Positions 32,931 to 44,423 of a stretch of 64,000 nucleotides of DNA are shown in pieces. The stretch's first letter is position 1. Every line of letters begins with the position of its first letter. The stretch comes from Stachybotrys elegans (lineage: Eukaryota > Ascomycota > Sordariomycetes > Hypocreales > Stachybotryaceae), in the NCBI GenBank assembly GCA_020746835.1, contig JAGPNK010000009.1, forward strand, positions 2,020,970 through 2,084,969, given 5' to 3'. The position numbers and the translations under genes are program-made. The notes below the pieces were generated by a model. It saw only the letters and a program-made list of their open reading frames with translations. It was not told the DNA's origin and made no database searches.

Positions 32931-33329
32931 TTAAATCGTCATTGAAGAGAGCGGGTAACCAAATTATGTTGTCCTGAGATATACAAGCTGATATTGTGTA
33001 ATGGGATAAATTCCAGCTTCGAGCAAGACAGTCTCTTCATCAAAAAGAACTTATCACAACCAACTAGCCACGTTAGAAATGTCTTTGGGGAGGGTTACTA
33101 ATTCATGGGTTTAGGTTAGCCATTAAAGTAAACACCTTAGTCGAGAAGGACTTCTTGGTGAATTTTAGCAGTCCACCTGGCCTTGCTAATCATATTAGCA
33201 GCTTCTTCATGAATATTGTTTATCCGCTTAGCACATACACTTATGGCAATGATGGGTATACGCAAACCCTTTTCCGTATGCGCATTGTGGTTTCGTATTC
33301 ATTCATTACAGGTATGTTGATGTCTATTA
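32931..33329. other. AT-leaning interval without a gene
   Basis: No coding signal recognised. Sequence at 33275-33330 weakly resembles 12430-12480. Confidence 0.4.
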
Positions 33330-33765
33330 ATATCAGATAAAAGGTTTAGGAGCTGCATTCAAAGCCTCGATTGCCTGTGCACATCTCTAATAATAGTAAT
33401 TGTTTAAAGCCAAAGCCGTACCTATAAGGACTTTCTGGTCTATGATGTTATCTTCGGCTGCTACTAGTCGTGCTCGAGTTGATATCTATCTCGGGTTGTT
33501 CAAATGAGTAGCCCCGTCTTCATTCTTCACCAGTTGTTATTGGGATAGCTCTACGCTGCGTTGTAGCTTGGCACTTGCGACTGCAAAGTGGTCTAGGGGT
33601 TCCAGCTTCTTGGACTTGACTAAAAACCAGAAAAGACCGCCTTGCTTGTCCGGACTCTTGCGGAATCCAATGTCGCCGCCCATCAGTTTGATAAGCGATT
33701 TTGCAATGGAAAATCCTAGACTAAACGAAGGCTCGACAAAAATCCCGAGAATGCGTCTCTAAATT
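33330..33765 (-). pseudogene. Hybrid histidine kinase fragment (ATPase end plus receiver start)
   Basis: On the minus strand, starting at about 33755, a frame reads GIFVEPSFSLGFSIAKSLIK, then LMGGDIGF and a GGLFWFLV strand. This is the G2 box and last strand of a HATPase_c domain. After a stop near 33545 come RLVAAEDNIIDQKVLI (about 33475-33430) and AQAIEALNAA (about 33370), the first acidic cluster and following helix of a response-regulator receiver domain. This order is that of fungal hybrid histidine kinases. Only about 140 codons remain, with stops, so it is a relic. Its start overlaps the last codons of the adjacent ankyrin gene in another frame. Confidence 0.65.
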
Positions 33766-36086
33766 CTTGCGTTGTATCTCTCATCTTGCAGACGTCCATG
33801 GCAGTTTCTCCCTTGCTATTAAGGAGCTGAGGGTCCAATCCGGTCAGTTGAGCGGCCTTGAGGATTTCGATTGTCTTGAAATCACCTTCCAGCGCAACTG
33901 CGTGCAGCAGAGATGCTCCATGCTTGTTGATGTCATTATATCTCGTCCCATCCTTCAAAAGCATGCTGAGAAATTCGTGAGAATTGTGGTAAAGACATTC
34001 TCGCAGTGGCGTATCGCCATAGTGGTTAACGTTGTACCTGTCGGCGCCCTCTTCGAGCAGAATCCTGCCTATGGCTGTATTGTTGTGGGTTGCCGCACCC
34101 ACAAAGGCTGTATTGCCCAGGCGGTTCTTCACGTCTATTTTTGCTCCCGCGCGAATCAGGATTTGTACCGCCCGGAAACTTGCTTTTCTCCTGGACGCAT
34201 AATGAAGTGGCGTACAGCCACGGTCGCTCGGACAGTTCACCTCCGCCCGTGACAAGATGAGCAGCTCGACGATGCGAGGGCTGGTTGACATGTCGACGGC
34301 GTACGACAGTGGGGTACGAAGGTGCTGGTCGATAGCATTCACGTCCGCCCCTTCGTCTAGCAGACGCTCAACGGCGCTCAAATCTCCCCGAAGTGCTGCC
34401 CAGTGTAGTGCAGTCTTCCCTGCCGAATCCATAACATTGATAGGGATTCTCGTAATACCGGTATTGTGCTCCAATACTTGCGATAGGGTGAAGCCTTCGA
34501 TGCCTAGTATGGCCTTGTGTATTGGGGAAAAGTTGCGGTATTCCTGGTCCTCCTCCGGAAAGTGGACTGTGAAAAATTCGAGCATTTCTGGACGGGCATT
34601 GTTTATAAAAATCCGTTCCCATGCAAGTTGGGTCGCTGATCTAAGCATTGTCTCTCAGCGTTGCCTACACTGAGGTTCGAGGAGGACGGAGCTCACCTCT
34701 TGCACGCATCTTCGACCCATCTGTCGGCACCAGCTAAGAGTAGCTGCTTGCATGCATCGACTTCACCTGCGGTAATCGCATACTATTTGGAGTTGAACGT
34801 CATCTCGTGTTCGTTGGTTACGTGGGTCGAAAGACTTACGTGAAGAGCTGTAAAGCCGTGGTTTGGGTCAACGTCGTCCAAGCATCCTTTTTTACTGTCG
34901 AGGATGGATCTGATGCCACGGACATCCCCTTTAATCGTGAACCTGATAATGGAATCCTGGATGCCCCAAGGCACTTTTCTTTGGAACCTCAAACCCAGCG
35001 ATGGAGACCCGCAAGCACTTCTCTCAAATAAAAGATAGATGTTGTAATTGGACATCCACTCCGGTACCCAGTATTTGAGCTCCCAGAGACTCGAGTCGTG
35101 GTTGGCACAAGTTCCCCGAAATGATAGAGCTCCAAGCAATGCTTTCACGAGCAGAGGAGTTCTCAGGTATCTGTTGAGATGACAAGAGCAAACACAGCGA
35201 GGATTGCGGCATCGGGACCAGGCCAGACTCCTAACATTGACGGATTGGTAAGTTGAGATCTCATTGATTTGTGATGCTTGATGTGCTGATTGGTCAGATG
35301 GTACGAGAGATCCTTCGGTAGGCGCTTCGGTAGATGGCCCCAGATGATTTTCAGTGGATGTATCCGAGAGACTGGTGTCCAGAAGAGAGATTGGCGCTTG
35401 GGTATCATTACGCGACTTGAGAGGCGCTTATTAGTCTCTGAATGTAGTCCACATTGATACAGCTCGTTGGTTAATACTTACATCCTCTGGGCATAAAACC
35501 GACCCATTTATGCCAATTCTTGCATTACCTGAGGATCCTAATAAGTCAAGTTTATTCTCCATACGGAGGATACTTTCAGCTACAGACTCAAGCTTTGTTT
35601 GAGTGAGGCTGTGGTGTTTTCTAAATTCCTGTCAAAAGCTGCGCCCCCTGCTGTGTATCTCTGATGAACTTACTGGGAGGTGATTGCAAGATGGGTAGCG
35701 AGTTGAAGTCGTAATCTTTCAAGCTTCACCTCAAAGCCTCTGGCATCTTTTTGGCCTCGAAGAGTCCGAAACGCTCTAGGAGGTATGGTCCACTTGCTAC
35801 CGCTAGAATCTTTCTTTATGCCTCCAACAGCACTCAGGAGCTCTTCTGCTACAACCCGGGATGCATCGCACATTGCGCGATGGTCGTTGTCAGTCCCTGC
35901 AGTGTGCGTTTCGAGCTGTTGGAGTGACTCCACAAGATCGTTTGCCGCAGCCTCCATCTCTTGCACGTCGGACGGAATTTGGTTTGTAGCTTTGCCCAGT
36001 TTGATCGCAATCTTGACGAACTTGGTCGAGTAATCAATGAGCTGCGCAGCAGCAGCAGTGGTGCCCAGGATAGAGACGGGATCCAT
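33716..36086 (-). CDS. Fungal N-terminal domain plus ankyrin-repeat protein
   Basis: Spliced by eye. Exon 1 is 36086-35674 (MDPVSILGTTAAAAQLIDYS, the common helical N-terminal domain of fungal NLR-like proteins). The intron GTAAGT...TTTAG leads to exon 2, 35620-35482. The intron GTAAGT...CTCAAG leads to exon 3, 35415-34840, which has the family block CRNPRCVCSCHLNRYLRTPLL and ends GFTALH. The intron GTAAGT...AAATAG leads to exon 4 from 34782 (YAITAGEVDACKQLLLAGAD). Phases agree at each junction. The join to the last exon (34648-33716) is uncertain. That exon carries about six ankyrin repeats (GKTALHWAALRGDLSAVERL, CTPLHYASRR, GDTPLRECLYH). There is no nucleotide-binding domain. The last codons overlap a histidine-kinase relic, so the 3' end was probably replaced. 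Likely a recognition or scaffold protein. Confidence 0.7.
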
Positions 36087-36223
36087 GATGAGAGCGTGAG
36101 AAAAGTGGAGGAATTTTGCGTACAAATCTGAACCAATCCAGACGAAAGCTACGTACTGTAATGGCTAGTATATGTCTAAGTTCGCGACTATCTTCCATAT
36201 GGCGAGATGTTGAAAGCCCTACA

Positions 36224-36940
36224 TTATTTGGATGAGGGGTAGACTGCAAATGAGGCTCTTTCGCACCCGCAGCGTTGATTCGACGGTGGTAGGATAAGCA
36301 GATATTGGTGCCGTAATGCTGCTGGAAAGATAGTGCCATCTACGGGCTGGAGGTTCTTGAACCCGTTCAAGGCTTCTGATCCTCTCATGAGGGAGAGCGG
36401 CGCGCCTGGCGTGTCATCGCCGAGCAGGTTGACATAGATGGGCTCAGCGCCAATTACGCCCCCGATCACGTCTGCCATCGCCTTCAATCCAAGCCGCAAG
36501 TAGAAAAATGGCAACATCCAGATGCCCAAGGACACTGCGCGATACCGGCTCTTAGACGATGATCTTGCGCCATTAGCGCAGTGACATGCATGCCGCCGAA
36601 ACTTGATCCCCAGGCCACGATGGGTTGGCTGCCGAACGTTTCTGGCTGCGAACGCACCCATGCGACAACATAAAGTCCTGCAGTTCTCCCACCTGGGTTC
36701 ACCGTCGCTTTGGCCCCAGTGCAGGTAGTCGAACAGAGCTGCTGCGTACCCTTGCTTGGCGAAGGCCGTTGCGAACTGTGGTAGGGCAGCACTTTGACGG
36801 CACCAATGCCATAGCCCATGACGATCACGGGTGTAGGTGCTTGGGAACATGTTGGTTCGTGAAGATGGAGAGGGCGATCTTCAGGGCATCACGGGAGCTC
36901 TTGATTTTGAGGTCCTCTCGAGTTGCCAGCATATCAGGAT
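36224..36940 (-). pseudogene. Alpha/beta hydrolase relic
   Basis: Minus-strand pieces in two alternating frames give a bacterial-type alpha/beta hydrolase: VIVMGYGIG (about 36825), FAKQGYAAALFDYLHWGQSD (36770-36710), the nucleophile elbow WGSSFGG in IVAWGSSFGGMHVTAL (about 36625-36575), and VIGAEPIYVNLLGDDTPGAP (about 36460-36400). The intact family hydrolyses esters or polyketide-like bonds. At least two frame changes lie between these blocks, so no full product is expected. Confidence 0.6.
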
Positions 36941-37229
36941 CGTCTCAGTATCGAATAATATAGAGAACAAAGAAGCGACTTATCAGGGGGGCTGTGGGCC
37001 TATCAGATCTAGGGACGGTAACCAACAGCCTAAAACACTCAAGTCAGATAGGAGCGGCATAGGCCTCGCATTGTAGTCGGCTGGGGAGAAGACATGGGCC
37101 GGAGAGCCTCGGCGCGCACTCTGCAGATCTCTTGTCTGGTATTCCCCTTATCCCTAGACGCAACATTATTTAACCCACATGACCTGGCTTTCCATAAGGC
37201 CCTCATCGGCCGACGTTCTCTGATTTACA

Positions 37230-38404
37230 TTGACTATCTCTGTCCCGAAACCTGATATTCCTCTCAACCAGCCTAAGGTGCTTCTCTTAACCGAGAATTT
37301 CAAGCCACAATGGACCTTCAAAGCTGGTCAATCTTCTTGTTGTATTAGGTGCGTCCAGTGTGGAAAAAAGAACAACAGTGGCCTTGCTACCCGCAGGACC
37401 AAAGAACAGTGCTGGTCAATCTTCTTAACCATCCGGCAACGGATCCTATCTTTGGTCGAATCCGTCCCGGCCCCGGCTCGGACAGCTGCCGGTGTACTCG
37501 GCGCCCTCGATCTGTTATGCTTCATCAACAGCTTCCTGATCAATCGCGCATTGGGCAACTCTTCCCGGATCCAATGGGACTGGCGCAGGGAAATTGTGCT
37601 TGTCACAGGCGCTCCAGTGGTCTAGGGGAGCTCGTGGCGCGAAAGCTCGCAAAGCGCAGCGTCAAGGTCGTTTTCGATCTGCAGCTTCCCAAGACACCGC
37701 TACCTTCCAATATCTGGTTCTTCAAATTGGACGTCACATCGAACGAAGATATCAGCAAGTCGGTGATCCCACTGTCCTCGTGAATAATGCCGGCATTGGC
37801 TATGCCAAAAACATCCTCGACAGCACCAACGATGAGATCCGCCGGACGTTTGATGTCAATATCGTCGCTCATTTCTTCCTCGTCAGAGAGTTCCTACCAT
37901 TTATGATCAAGATGAATCACGGACATGTCGTCACTATCGCCAGCACGGCATCCTTTCTCACGATCGCAAGCAACACAGAGTACAGCTGCACTAAAGCTAC
38001 CGCCCTTGCATTCCACGAAGGTCTACGCCTGACATTCAAACTAGGTAAGACATTATGAGTTTAGAGCAGACGCGTGCTTGTTGAAGGGCGAGTCCATTGA
38101 AGCCAATTAAACCGACGTCAGCAATAGTATCATACATCTCACGTGGGTTCGGACACCACTGGAACCCTTGATACAGACGGGCGAGTTTAAAGACCCTGTG
38201 CTGGAGCCAGGGGATGTTGCTAATACCATAGTGGCTCAAATCCTCGGCAGCAAAAGCGGCCAGGTTATTCTGCCTAGAAGTCTTTCTGTGGTCTCGGGTG
38301 CGTGGTTTCCCAACTTAGTTGCAGACTCTAAAGCAGATTTACTTTGTATTAACCAAAGGACAAGAAGAATATTCCTTATTCTATATTATCACATAGCAGT
38401 ATAA
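37230..38404 (+). pseudogene. Short-chain dehydrogenase/reductase relic
   Basis: The N-terminal part (LDLLCFINSFLINRALGN, then IVLVTG) resembles fungal retinol/17-beta-hydroxysteroid-type SDRs with a membrane-near N-terminus. One base is missing in the glycine motif: the frame reads VTGAPVV and a stop, while the next frame continues SSGLGELVARKLAKR. A second shift near 37770 restores PTVLVNNAGIGYAK and IASTASFLTIASNTEYSCTK (the catalytic Tyr-x-x-x-Lys site reads YSCTK). The C-terminal part, VRTPLEPLIQTGEFKD, continues after another interruption at 38050-38150. Two or three small lesions have disabled an otherwise well-preserved enzyme. Confidence 0.75.
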
Positions 38405-38649
38405 TAATATTGGCTTTCTAAATAAAGAAGTCAACAGTCAGAATAAGACTTATCCGTTAAAGCAAGTAGCCACAATTCTAGGTAACCTTGTCTTTACGCT
38501 TGGCAGATTAATGGCAATACTCAGATGCAATCGAGAGATTTGCTATATATACACTGAAATAGTGGGTTCATTCTCATTGGCGAATCCTATGGACGATTTG
38601 AGCAACGGCGCACCATAATGCAACAGACGTTCAGGTCAATATCCGATTC

Positions 38650-40858
38650 CCTAGAGAATGGCCAACCGGCTGAGCGACAAAGTCTGGCCTGACTGCTGTT
38701 TTATTCGTCTCACGCTCGTTTTCATCATATGTCCAGTGTATACTAATTTGTGAAGCCAGGCTATACTGGCAAAAACGAAGTCTCCCGACCCATCCACACT
38801 TGTCTTTATCCGGGGAGGATCTTCCCAGGCCTTTCGATGATGTTCATTTGCTTGACTGATCATCACCGCCAACAACCGAGAAAATCCATGTACAAATATG
38901 TCATCCTTGTTCAAACGGCTCGCCTCATACTCGCCAGTGGTATTCGCCTCAGGTTGCAGTACCGACATCATCCGCTTGATCCCTCTGGGCCGAGCACTTC
39001 ACTAAGAAGCTCGAAACGTCAGAAGCTCCAGCGCTAGAGAACACGACAGCAGAATCACTATCCGATGCGAAGCCCTCTAAATACTGTCAACGTGATTGAG
39101 GTCTTCGTTATTTAGATTGATCAAGGCCTCCCTGAGCAATATGAAGAGATGGCCGGCTGTTTCGAGTCGGATCTGGTGCACACGGAGATGCCAACCTGGC
39201 CATCTTCTCGACGGAGGGATAAGCGTTGTCGTGACATAGACTGCACGATCACATAACATTCATGATGGGAAGCTTCTCCACAACGTGGTTTTCAGAGTAC
39301 ACCTTACACACTTCAAATGTAGGTTCTCGGCACTTCTACCATGTTTGCCTCCCGCCTCTGCTGAAGGCCAGTGCATTATCGGGTGCTAGTTCTTGGAGCG
39401 TTGCCTGCGCTGTGGGGATGCAAAATCAGAACGCAGACGAATACGCGGATTTGCTGTATTTTGTTGCTGCGCCTTTCCAGTACAAAGAGGTGAATTGAGC
39501 CGACGAGAGGAGAAAATGATGTCCTTTCGCAGCATTACAGAGTATCTGTCGCCGGGCTTGAAGCTGGACCAAGGCCCTGGATGGGTCGATCGTAGGGTAT
39601 GCGCCATCGGCTTCAGCCCAGAACGGCTCGCCGGAAGGCAGCATGATGGCGATAAAGCACTTGAGACACCAATAGACGGACTGCGGCGAGTTATAGTCTT
39701 CGGCGAGGTACATGTTCCTGCAACGTGAGTATATGCTCAGCTTTGATTAACGCAAGCCCTACCTACGGATAGAGTCAGCCCAAATTCAGAATTCCGCCCG
39801 AGTAAAAAGTATCTGATGAGTTGCGTTCCCACTACCGCAGATGACGGAGCAGAAACCCTTTGATATCCCCAGGTCCATATAAAGGCCCAGCCGCAGCGAG
39901 GCTCGCGAAGAATGCTCCGCAGCAGAAACGATACATCATGGATCGTCCGAAAGGAATGGTAGCTCCTGAGTCATATCAGAATGAGTTTGAATTGCGTAGC
40001 GATACGGTCAGATCGTAACTGACGCTGCTCATTGAAGCACCTCCAAATCTGCGAACCAAAGTCCCTGGCCTGTTGTTCATAGCGAGCAGTCCTCTGTGAA
40101 TCGAAATCACCAGCTACACGTATGTAGAGGAGATGACTGAATTGAATCGCAAAGCTTCCCGAGTAGTGGTCGACGTATCTGTCCAGCTTGATGCTGTGGA
40201 TCCGGCCGATCTCCTGGAATAATAGCCATTCATCGTCATCCATTTCACGTCTCCTCCACGCCCCGTCACTGGACCACCCGTCTTGCAGATAGATCTGCAA
40301 GTCCATATTCATTTGTATCCGGATGGCCGGTTCACTCATCTCGCACAGTTTCAGCAAGACAAGGTTCGTGAAGATGCTGAACTAGAGCCAGTTCACCCGG
40401 GGCATCTGCTTGCCGTTCAATTGCAGAAACCACGTGGCAATTTTGAAGCAAACACAAGGTTTCAGTCTGTCCCAGAGCACATTCCGTGGACTAGAGAGAA
40501 GAGTGAAAGCGATTGGCTCCGTCTCGACCATCCTCTGGTCGTAGTCCCCAATATCCCCCCAGTACTCATCATGCACCGGATTTGTGCCATTGCTCAGGCC
40601 AGTGACTACCCTGGCCAGCAACTCCTCACAGCAATCACCGCTTACGAGCAGAGATCCAGTCACCCACAGCGGACGCGCAAAACCCTTTAGCCTAGCAGCT
40701 CTGTCATCGTAGAGCGTACCAGACGTTGTAGGTAATCGAACAACAGCACACCCTGGAGAGTTGTACTACACCAGGGGGCGGATTATTGCCTTGGCAGTCA
40801 AAACCACGTCGGAGCGGGTCTGGGGAGGGTTGTCCGTGAAGCCTGGTAGCGGTGGCAT
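38650..40858 (-). pseudogene. DUF2264 family gene relic
   Basis: Starts at ATG 40858 ([20 protein letters not shown]). Family blocks follow in order: [117 protein letters not shown] and [23 protein letters not shown] stops replace expected sense codons at 40766-40764 (before YNSPGCA) and at 40384-40382 (NWL-stop-FSIFTNL, where Trp is usual). The second fits a TGG to TAG change of the kind RIP makes. DUF2264 proteins occur near polysaccharide-degrading enzymes; the function is not firmly established. The gene is divergent from the GH88 relic. Confidence 0.75.
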
Positions 40859-41339
40859 AGCGGCGTCAAGCAGGAGCGGATGGCTTCAATGCAGACGGAC
40901 AATCTAAGCCGCAGGCGCCGACATGTTAGGGGTATTGGACAAGCGATGGATCTATCATGGCATCGCCACAACAATGGAGGGACTATGGGATGGCTCGACG
41001 GCACAGGATCGGATTGGGATTCCACGGAACAATCACCTGAATCAAGCGGACAAACGCAGCCAGACACAGCTGTAACTTTTAGTAAGATCAAGTTCGACTA
41101 TGTGTTTCGCCAGGCCCGTTATTCCAGGTAATTCTTGACATGAAAGCAGCAGCCGGTGCAGAGTGGCCCTGAGGGTTGTGATTTTCAGCACGGAGCTGGC
41201 TCTCCTGTTGCGCTTGGACGTGTGGTTCTCGAAGCGGTGTAGCTGTCGGCAAGTCCAACTAAGTAATTGCATCGCAGCCGAACCGAACCAGACGGCTGGT
41301 AGATGTATGGCAGATTCCAGGTCATTAACTGCCACCGCC

Positions 41340-42630
41340 AGCGCCCGCTTAAGCCCTGTTCATCGTCTCGGACGCGGCTTCGCCTCACGACTCCAACAGA
41401 ATTGGGAGCATCAATACTGTCGAGCAAACCTTCGAGGAGACTGGCTCTACCAAGACAAAGAACCATGGTGCCGAGCACATGCCTTGGAGCTTCCGACTTT
41501 GGGAGCTTTGTTCGGAGAACTTGGTCGCAAAGATAATTTGAAGCACCAATGATTGCCTCAACAATAATGTAACGCTTACCTTACGTACTTGATCGCAACC
41601 GAAATTCACCAATTTCGCCTTGCTGATGCTTACTAGGAAGGACCAAGTCAATACCCAGAGACCGTACCGTCCACCAGGGTCGATGGCAGTCTCGAGAGAC
41701 TGACTCTTGGACCAGTGGCTTCTTTCCAGGATGCATATACTCTGTTTTCGAGACTTGCATCAGACACCCTGGCAAATCCGGGTTGCCAGGGGGAGTAGTC
41801 ACTCCGCGTGCTATCATCAGGGGCCTTGAAGAAAGCGGCCGTCGGTGGCCCGATCTCCTCAAGAGCCAGGCCCTGCGTACGGACACTCATGATCTTGGTT
41901 CTGTCATTCTACCGTCGATGCTGCCTAAAACAATCATCCAAGCTGCAAAAGGTCTTGCCTCGCGCTTTGACGAGCGGCTTCCAGCGATACGGTCCTGGGA
42001 TACCTTTGACTGGCACGAGAATGGTAGCATAACATCTCAAGGGATGCCTTCCTCGTCATCATCGATTCGATGGCCAACATGGAACTGCTCTCCTATGCCG
42101 CGGCACAATCAGGAGATGCGAGTCTAGCTGATATTGTCGCAGCGCATTCGCGAACTCTGCTGAGATGTCATTTGCGCAAAGAGACCTGTGTCCGCAAAGG
42201 CTATCACGGTGCCTTATACAGCACCCCTCATCTCGTCAACTTTGAGCCAAAGACTGGTCGAATCAAGGAGACGCGCACGGCTCAAGGTTACAGTGACAAT
42301 TCAACTTGGAGTCGCGGGCAGTCTTTCAGACTCGGCGCAGGCAATTTCTACGTGTATCCTGCGCCAGGTGTCCAAGCCGATCAACTTGGACAGCGTCGAG
42401 ACGAAGGACTCTTTGGCTGGTCGTACGTCGACAATTGGGAGTGGGGCCAACACGACGATATGTACGGCCTGCAGGCCTACAATAAGACGACCCGGAGAGG
42501 CAGTTCAAGAGAGGCATCTTTGACTATTCCGACTTCATGGCCCATCCCGAGATATTCGGAGAGAGCAACTTCGGAGAAGTGCATCTCCGTATTCAGATAC
42601 AACGAAAATGATTCGAGATTGACAGCATGA
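41340..42630 (+). pseudogene. GH88 (unsaturated glucuronyl hydrolase-like) relic with a foreign tail
   Basis: Plus-strand blocks in several frames match fungal GH88: SRETDSWTSGFFPGCIYSVF (about 41690-41750), GLASRFDERLPAIRSWDTFD (about 41950-42015), AFLVIIDSMANMELLSYAAA (42045-42110), then YHGALYSTPHLVNFEPKTGR and QGYSDNSTWSRGQ up to about 42320. The Asp of the IDSM block and the YSDNSTWSRGQ block are the family's recognisable catalytic-core sequences. Beyond 42320 GH88 similarity ends. The frame continues with GLFGWSYVDNWEWG (about 42405-42450), which resembles the C-terminal F-W-S-D-N-E-W signature of GH1 beta-glucosidases. The frame changes between blocks make this non-functional. Confidence 0.65.
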
Positions 42631-43108
42631 GAGCATCAGCGACGTCTGGTTCGCCGTGCAGCTTATGGTGCAATTTCGTCTCAAACTCTGGTATCCTAGT
42701 TACGCTACACAACAAATATTTATTTCGACCACTCATCTTACTATGACATGCAATCTTTATGACTTCAATCAGTACAATGTGAGTTTATTTATTACGCATA
42801 TAATACTCAACTCTCCGCTCCCCTTACTCCCGTACCCTGACCAGGTTACACTTAGACTGGTGTGTTCAACAGTCAGCAGACAGTTCACAATGTTTAATTG
42901 AACCCTTTATTATCCGCTGGTTATAGCGCCATTAATCAACAGTAGCTGCCTACATGAACTTGGACAGGTTCTGCTGTGTTATGGGGGCCATTGTCAGAAC
43001 TACGTCTAGCTTATGGTCTGGCTGCGCTCGGAGCTCCTGCGGAACGACCTTGATGCTTGATAAGAGCGACACAACCTGCAAGAGGGGTGACGAGAGGGCG
43101 TCCTCAGT
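42631..43108. other. AT-leaning interval without a gene
   Basis: No coding signal. Bases 42840-42890 (CCAGGTTACACTTAGACTGG...) resemble 28485-28530. Confidence 0.4.
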
Positions 43109-43568
43109 TCATCCACCATCGGCTGTGGTATGTGCCTCTTGAAGGGTTTCGATCAGTTGGGCCTTGGTGAGTGCCTCTTGAAGGGTGTCAACTCGTCGGA
43201 GGGCTTCGGCTTGCTCACAATTAGTCTTAGTGTACGCCTCTTGAAGGGCAGATCGATCGCAATCAGCCTTGGCGTATGCCTCTTGAACGGCAGCTCGCTC
43301 GCGGCCGGCCCTTACAATTACCTGTCGAAGGACATGGGTGGCTGCCTCTTGGGCGTGGAGTCGCTCGCGGATGGCGTTGGCATCGTCTGCCTGCCCGCGG
43401 ATAACCGTGACATCGAGTTGAAGCGCGTCGGCCTGGTCTCGCAGCAGATTCACGTCGCCTTCGAGGTCCAAGATGCGCATGTCTTTGGCGGACACGGTCG
43501 CGGCAGGCTCGGAGGGCGGATTCTGTCTCAGCCAGCTTGGTCGCCGTTTCGACTGCCTTGGTCTGCAT
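43109..43568 (-). other. Coiled-coil coding fragment with internal repeats
   Basis: The minus strand reads as almost pure coiled coil: TKLAETESALRA, then after a frame change near 43490 MRILDLEGDVNLLRDQADAL and repeated SALQEAYTKTNCEQAEALRR-type units. At DNA level the unit GCCTCTTGAAGGG recurs four or five times at 39-66 bp spacing (43133, 43170, 43230 and 43276-like). No ATG gives the whole coil, and no flanking exon is recognised, so it may be a fragment of a longer protein. Its partner and function are unknown. Confidence 0.4.
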
Positions 43569-43719
43569 CGCGTCAGCCTCGGTTACCCTCGTGTCCAGCG
43601 TGCCTCGGTCTAGGCATAAAAGATATGGGCAACTGGCTCAACTTCACCAATCAAGAACTGACACGTGTGATGACAGCAAGTCCCTCCACTTTCAGCTGTC
43701 CACTAGACAGCTGAAATGA

Positions 43720-44423
43720 CTAGATATGGCAGCTGTAATTTAAGAGGGACAGAAGTAAGCCGCCACCCTGGTCAACCGGCCCGTCCTGCGCCCGTTGGTC
43801 TTAGGTCCAGACCCCACGGCCGCAGGACATGGGCAACATTAATTGGACTACGATATTGTTGGGTACAGTGTATCGACGAAGGAAGTTGAAAGTAAAAATA
43901 ATGCAGGTACAGGCAATACGCACCTTGTGGTGACTGTCTAGTAGTGATGGTAGTCTGCTAAGGCGGCTGTCGCAGCATCGTGTCAAATGAGGTTACGGGC
44001 ACTAATAATTAGTAATCGGCAGGTGTCAACAAGCCCTTTAAAGGGGTATTAATACTTGATAGGAGTGCACCGTGCTCCATGCTCGGTTCTCCGTACGACC
44101 TATCCGAATGCAAAGCTGACAGTGGCGTTCTCTATTGTGCCAGTGACCCTCAATCGACTGCAAGCAGTGTCTTTGCAAATATACCTATACTTACTTTGCT
44201 GCCGCTGCCGCTGCTGCAGCCCCCTCATTGTTCTCTGGCTCCGGCCAATGGGTGATGTCAGTAGTCTAACGATCCCTTTATTGTTCGACTCTATTCCTTG
44301 GTCCTGCGGGCAGCAAGACCACTATTGTTTGCATATACTATTGTTCTTTTTTCTACACTGCACGCACCTACTCCATCATACCTATACTTACTGTCTCGGC
44401 GTATTTCCTGCTGCACGAAAGAC
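43720..44423. other. Upstream region of the HET gene
   Basis: No gene recognised. Pyrimidine-rich tracts at 44330-44400 precede the HET start and are typical of fungal 5' leaders. Confidence 0.4.
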
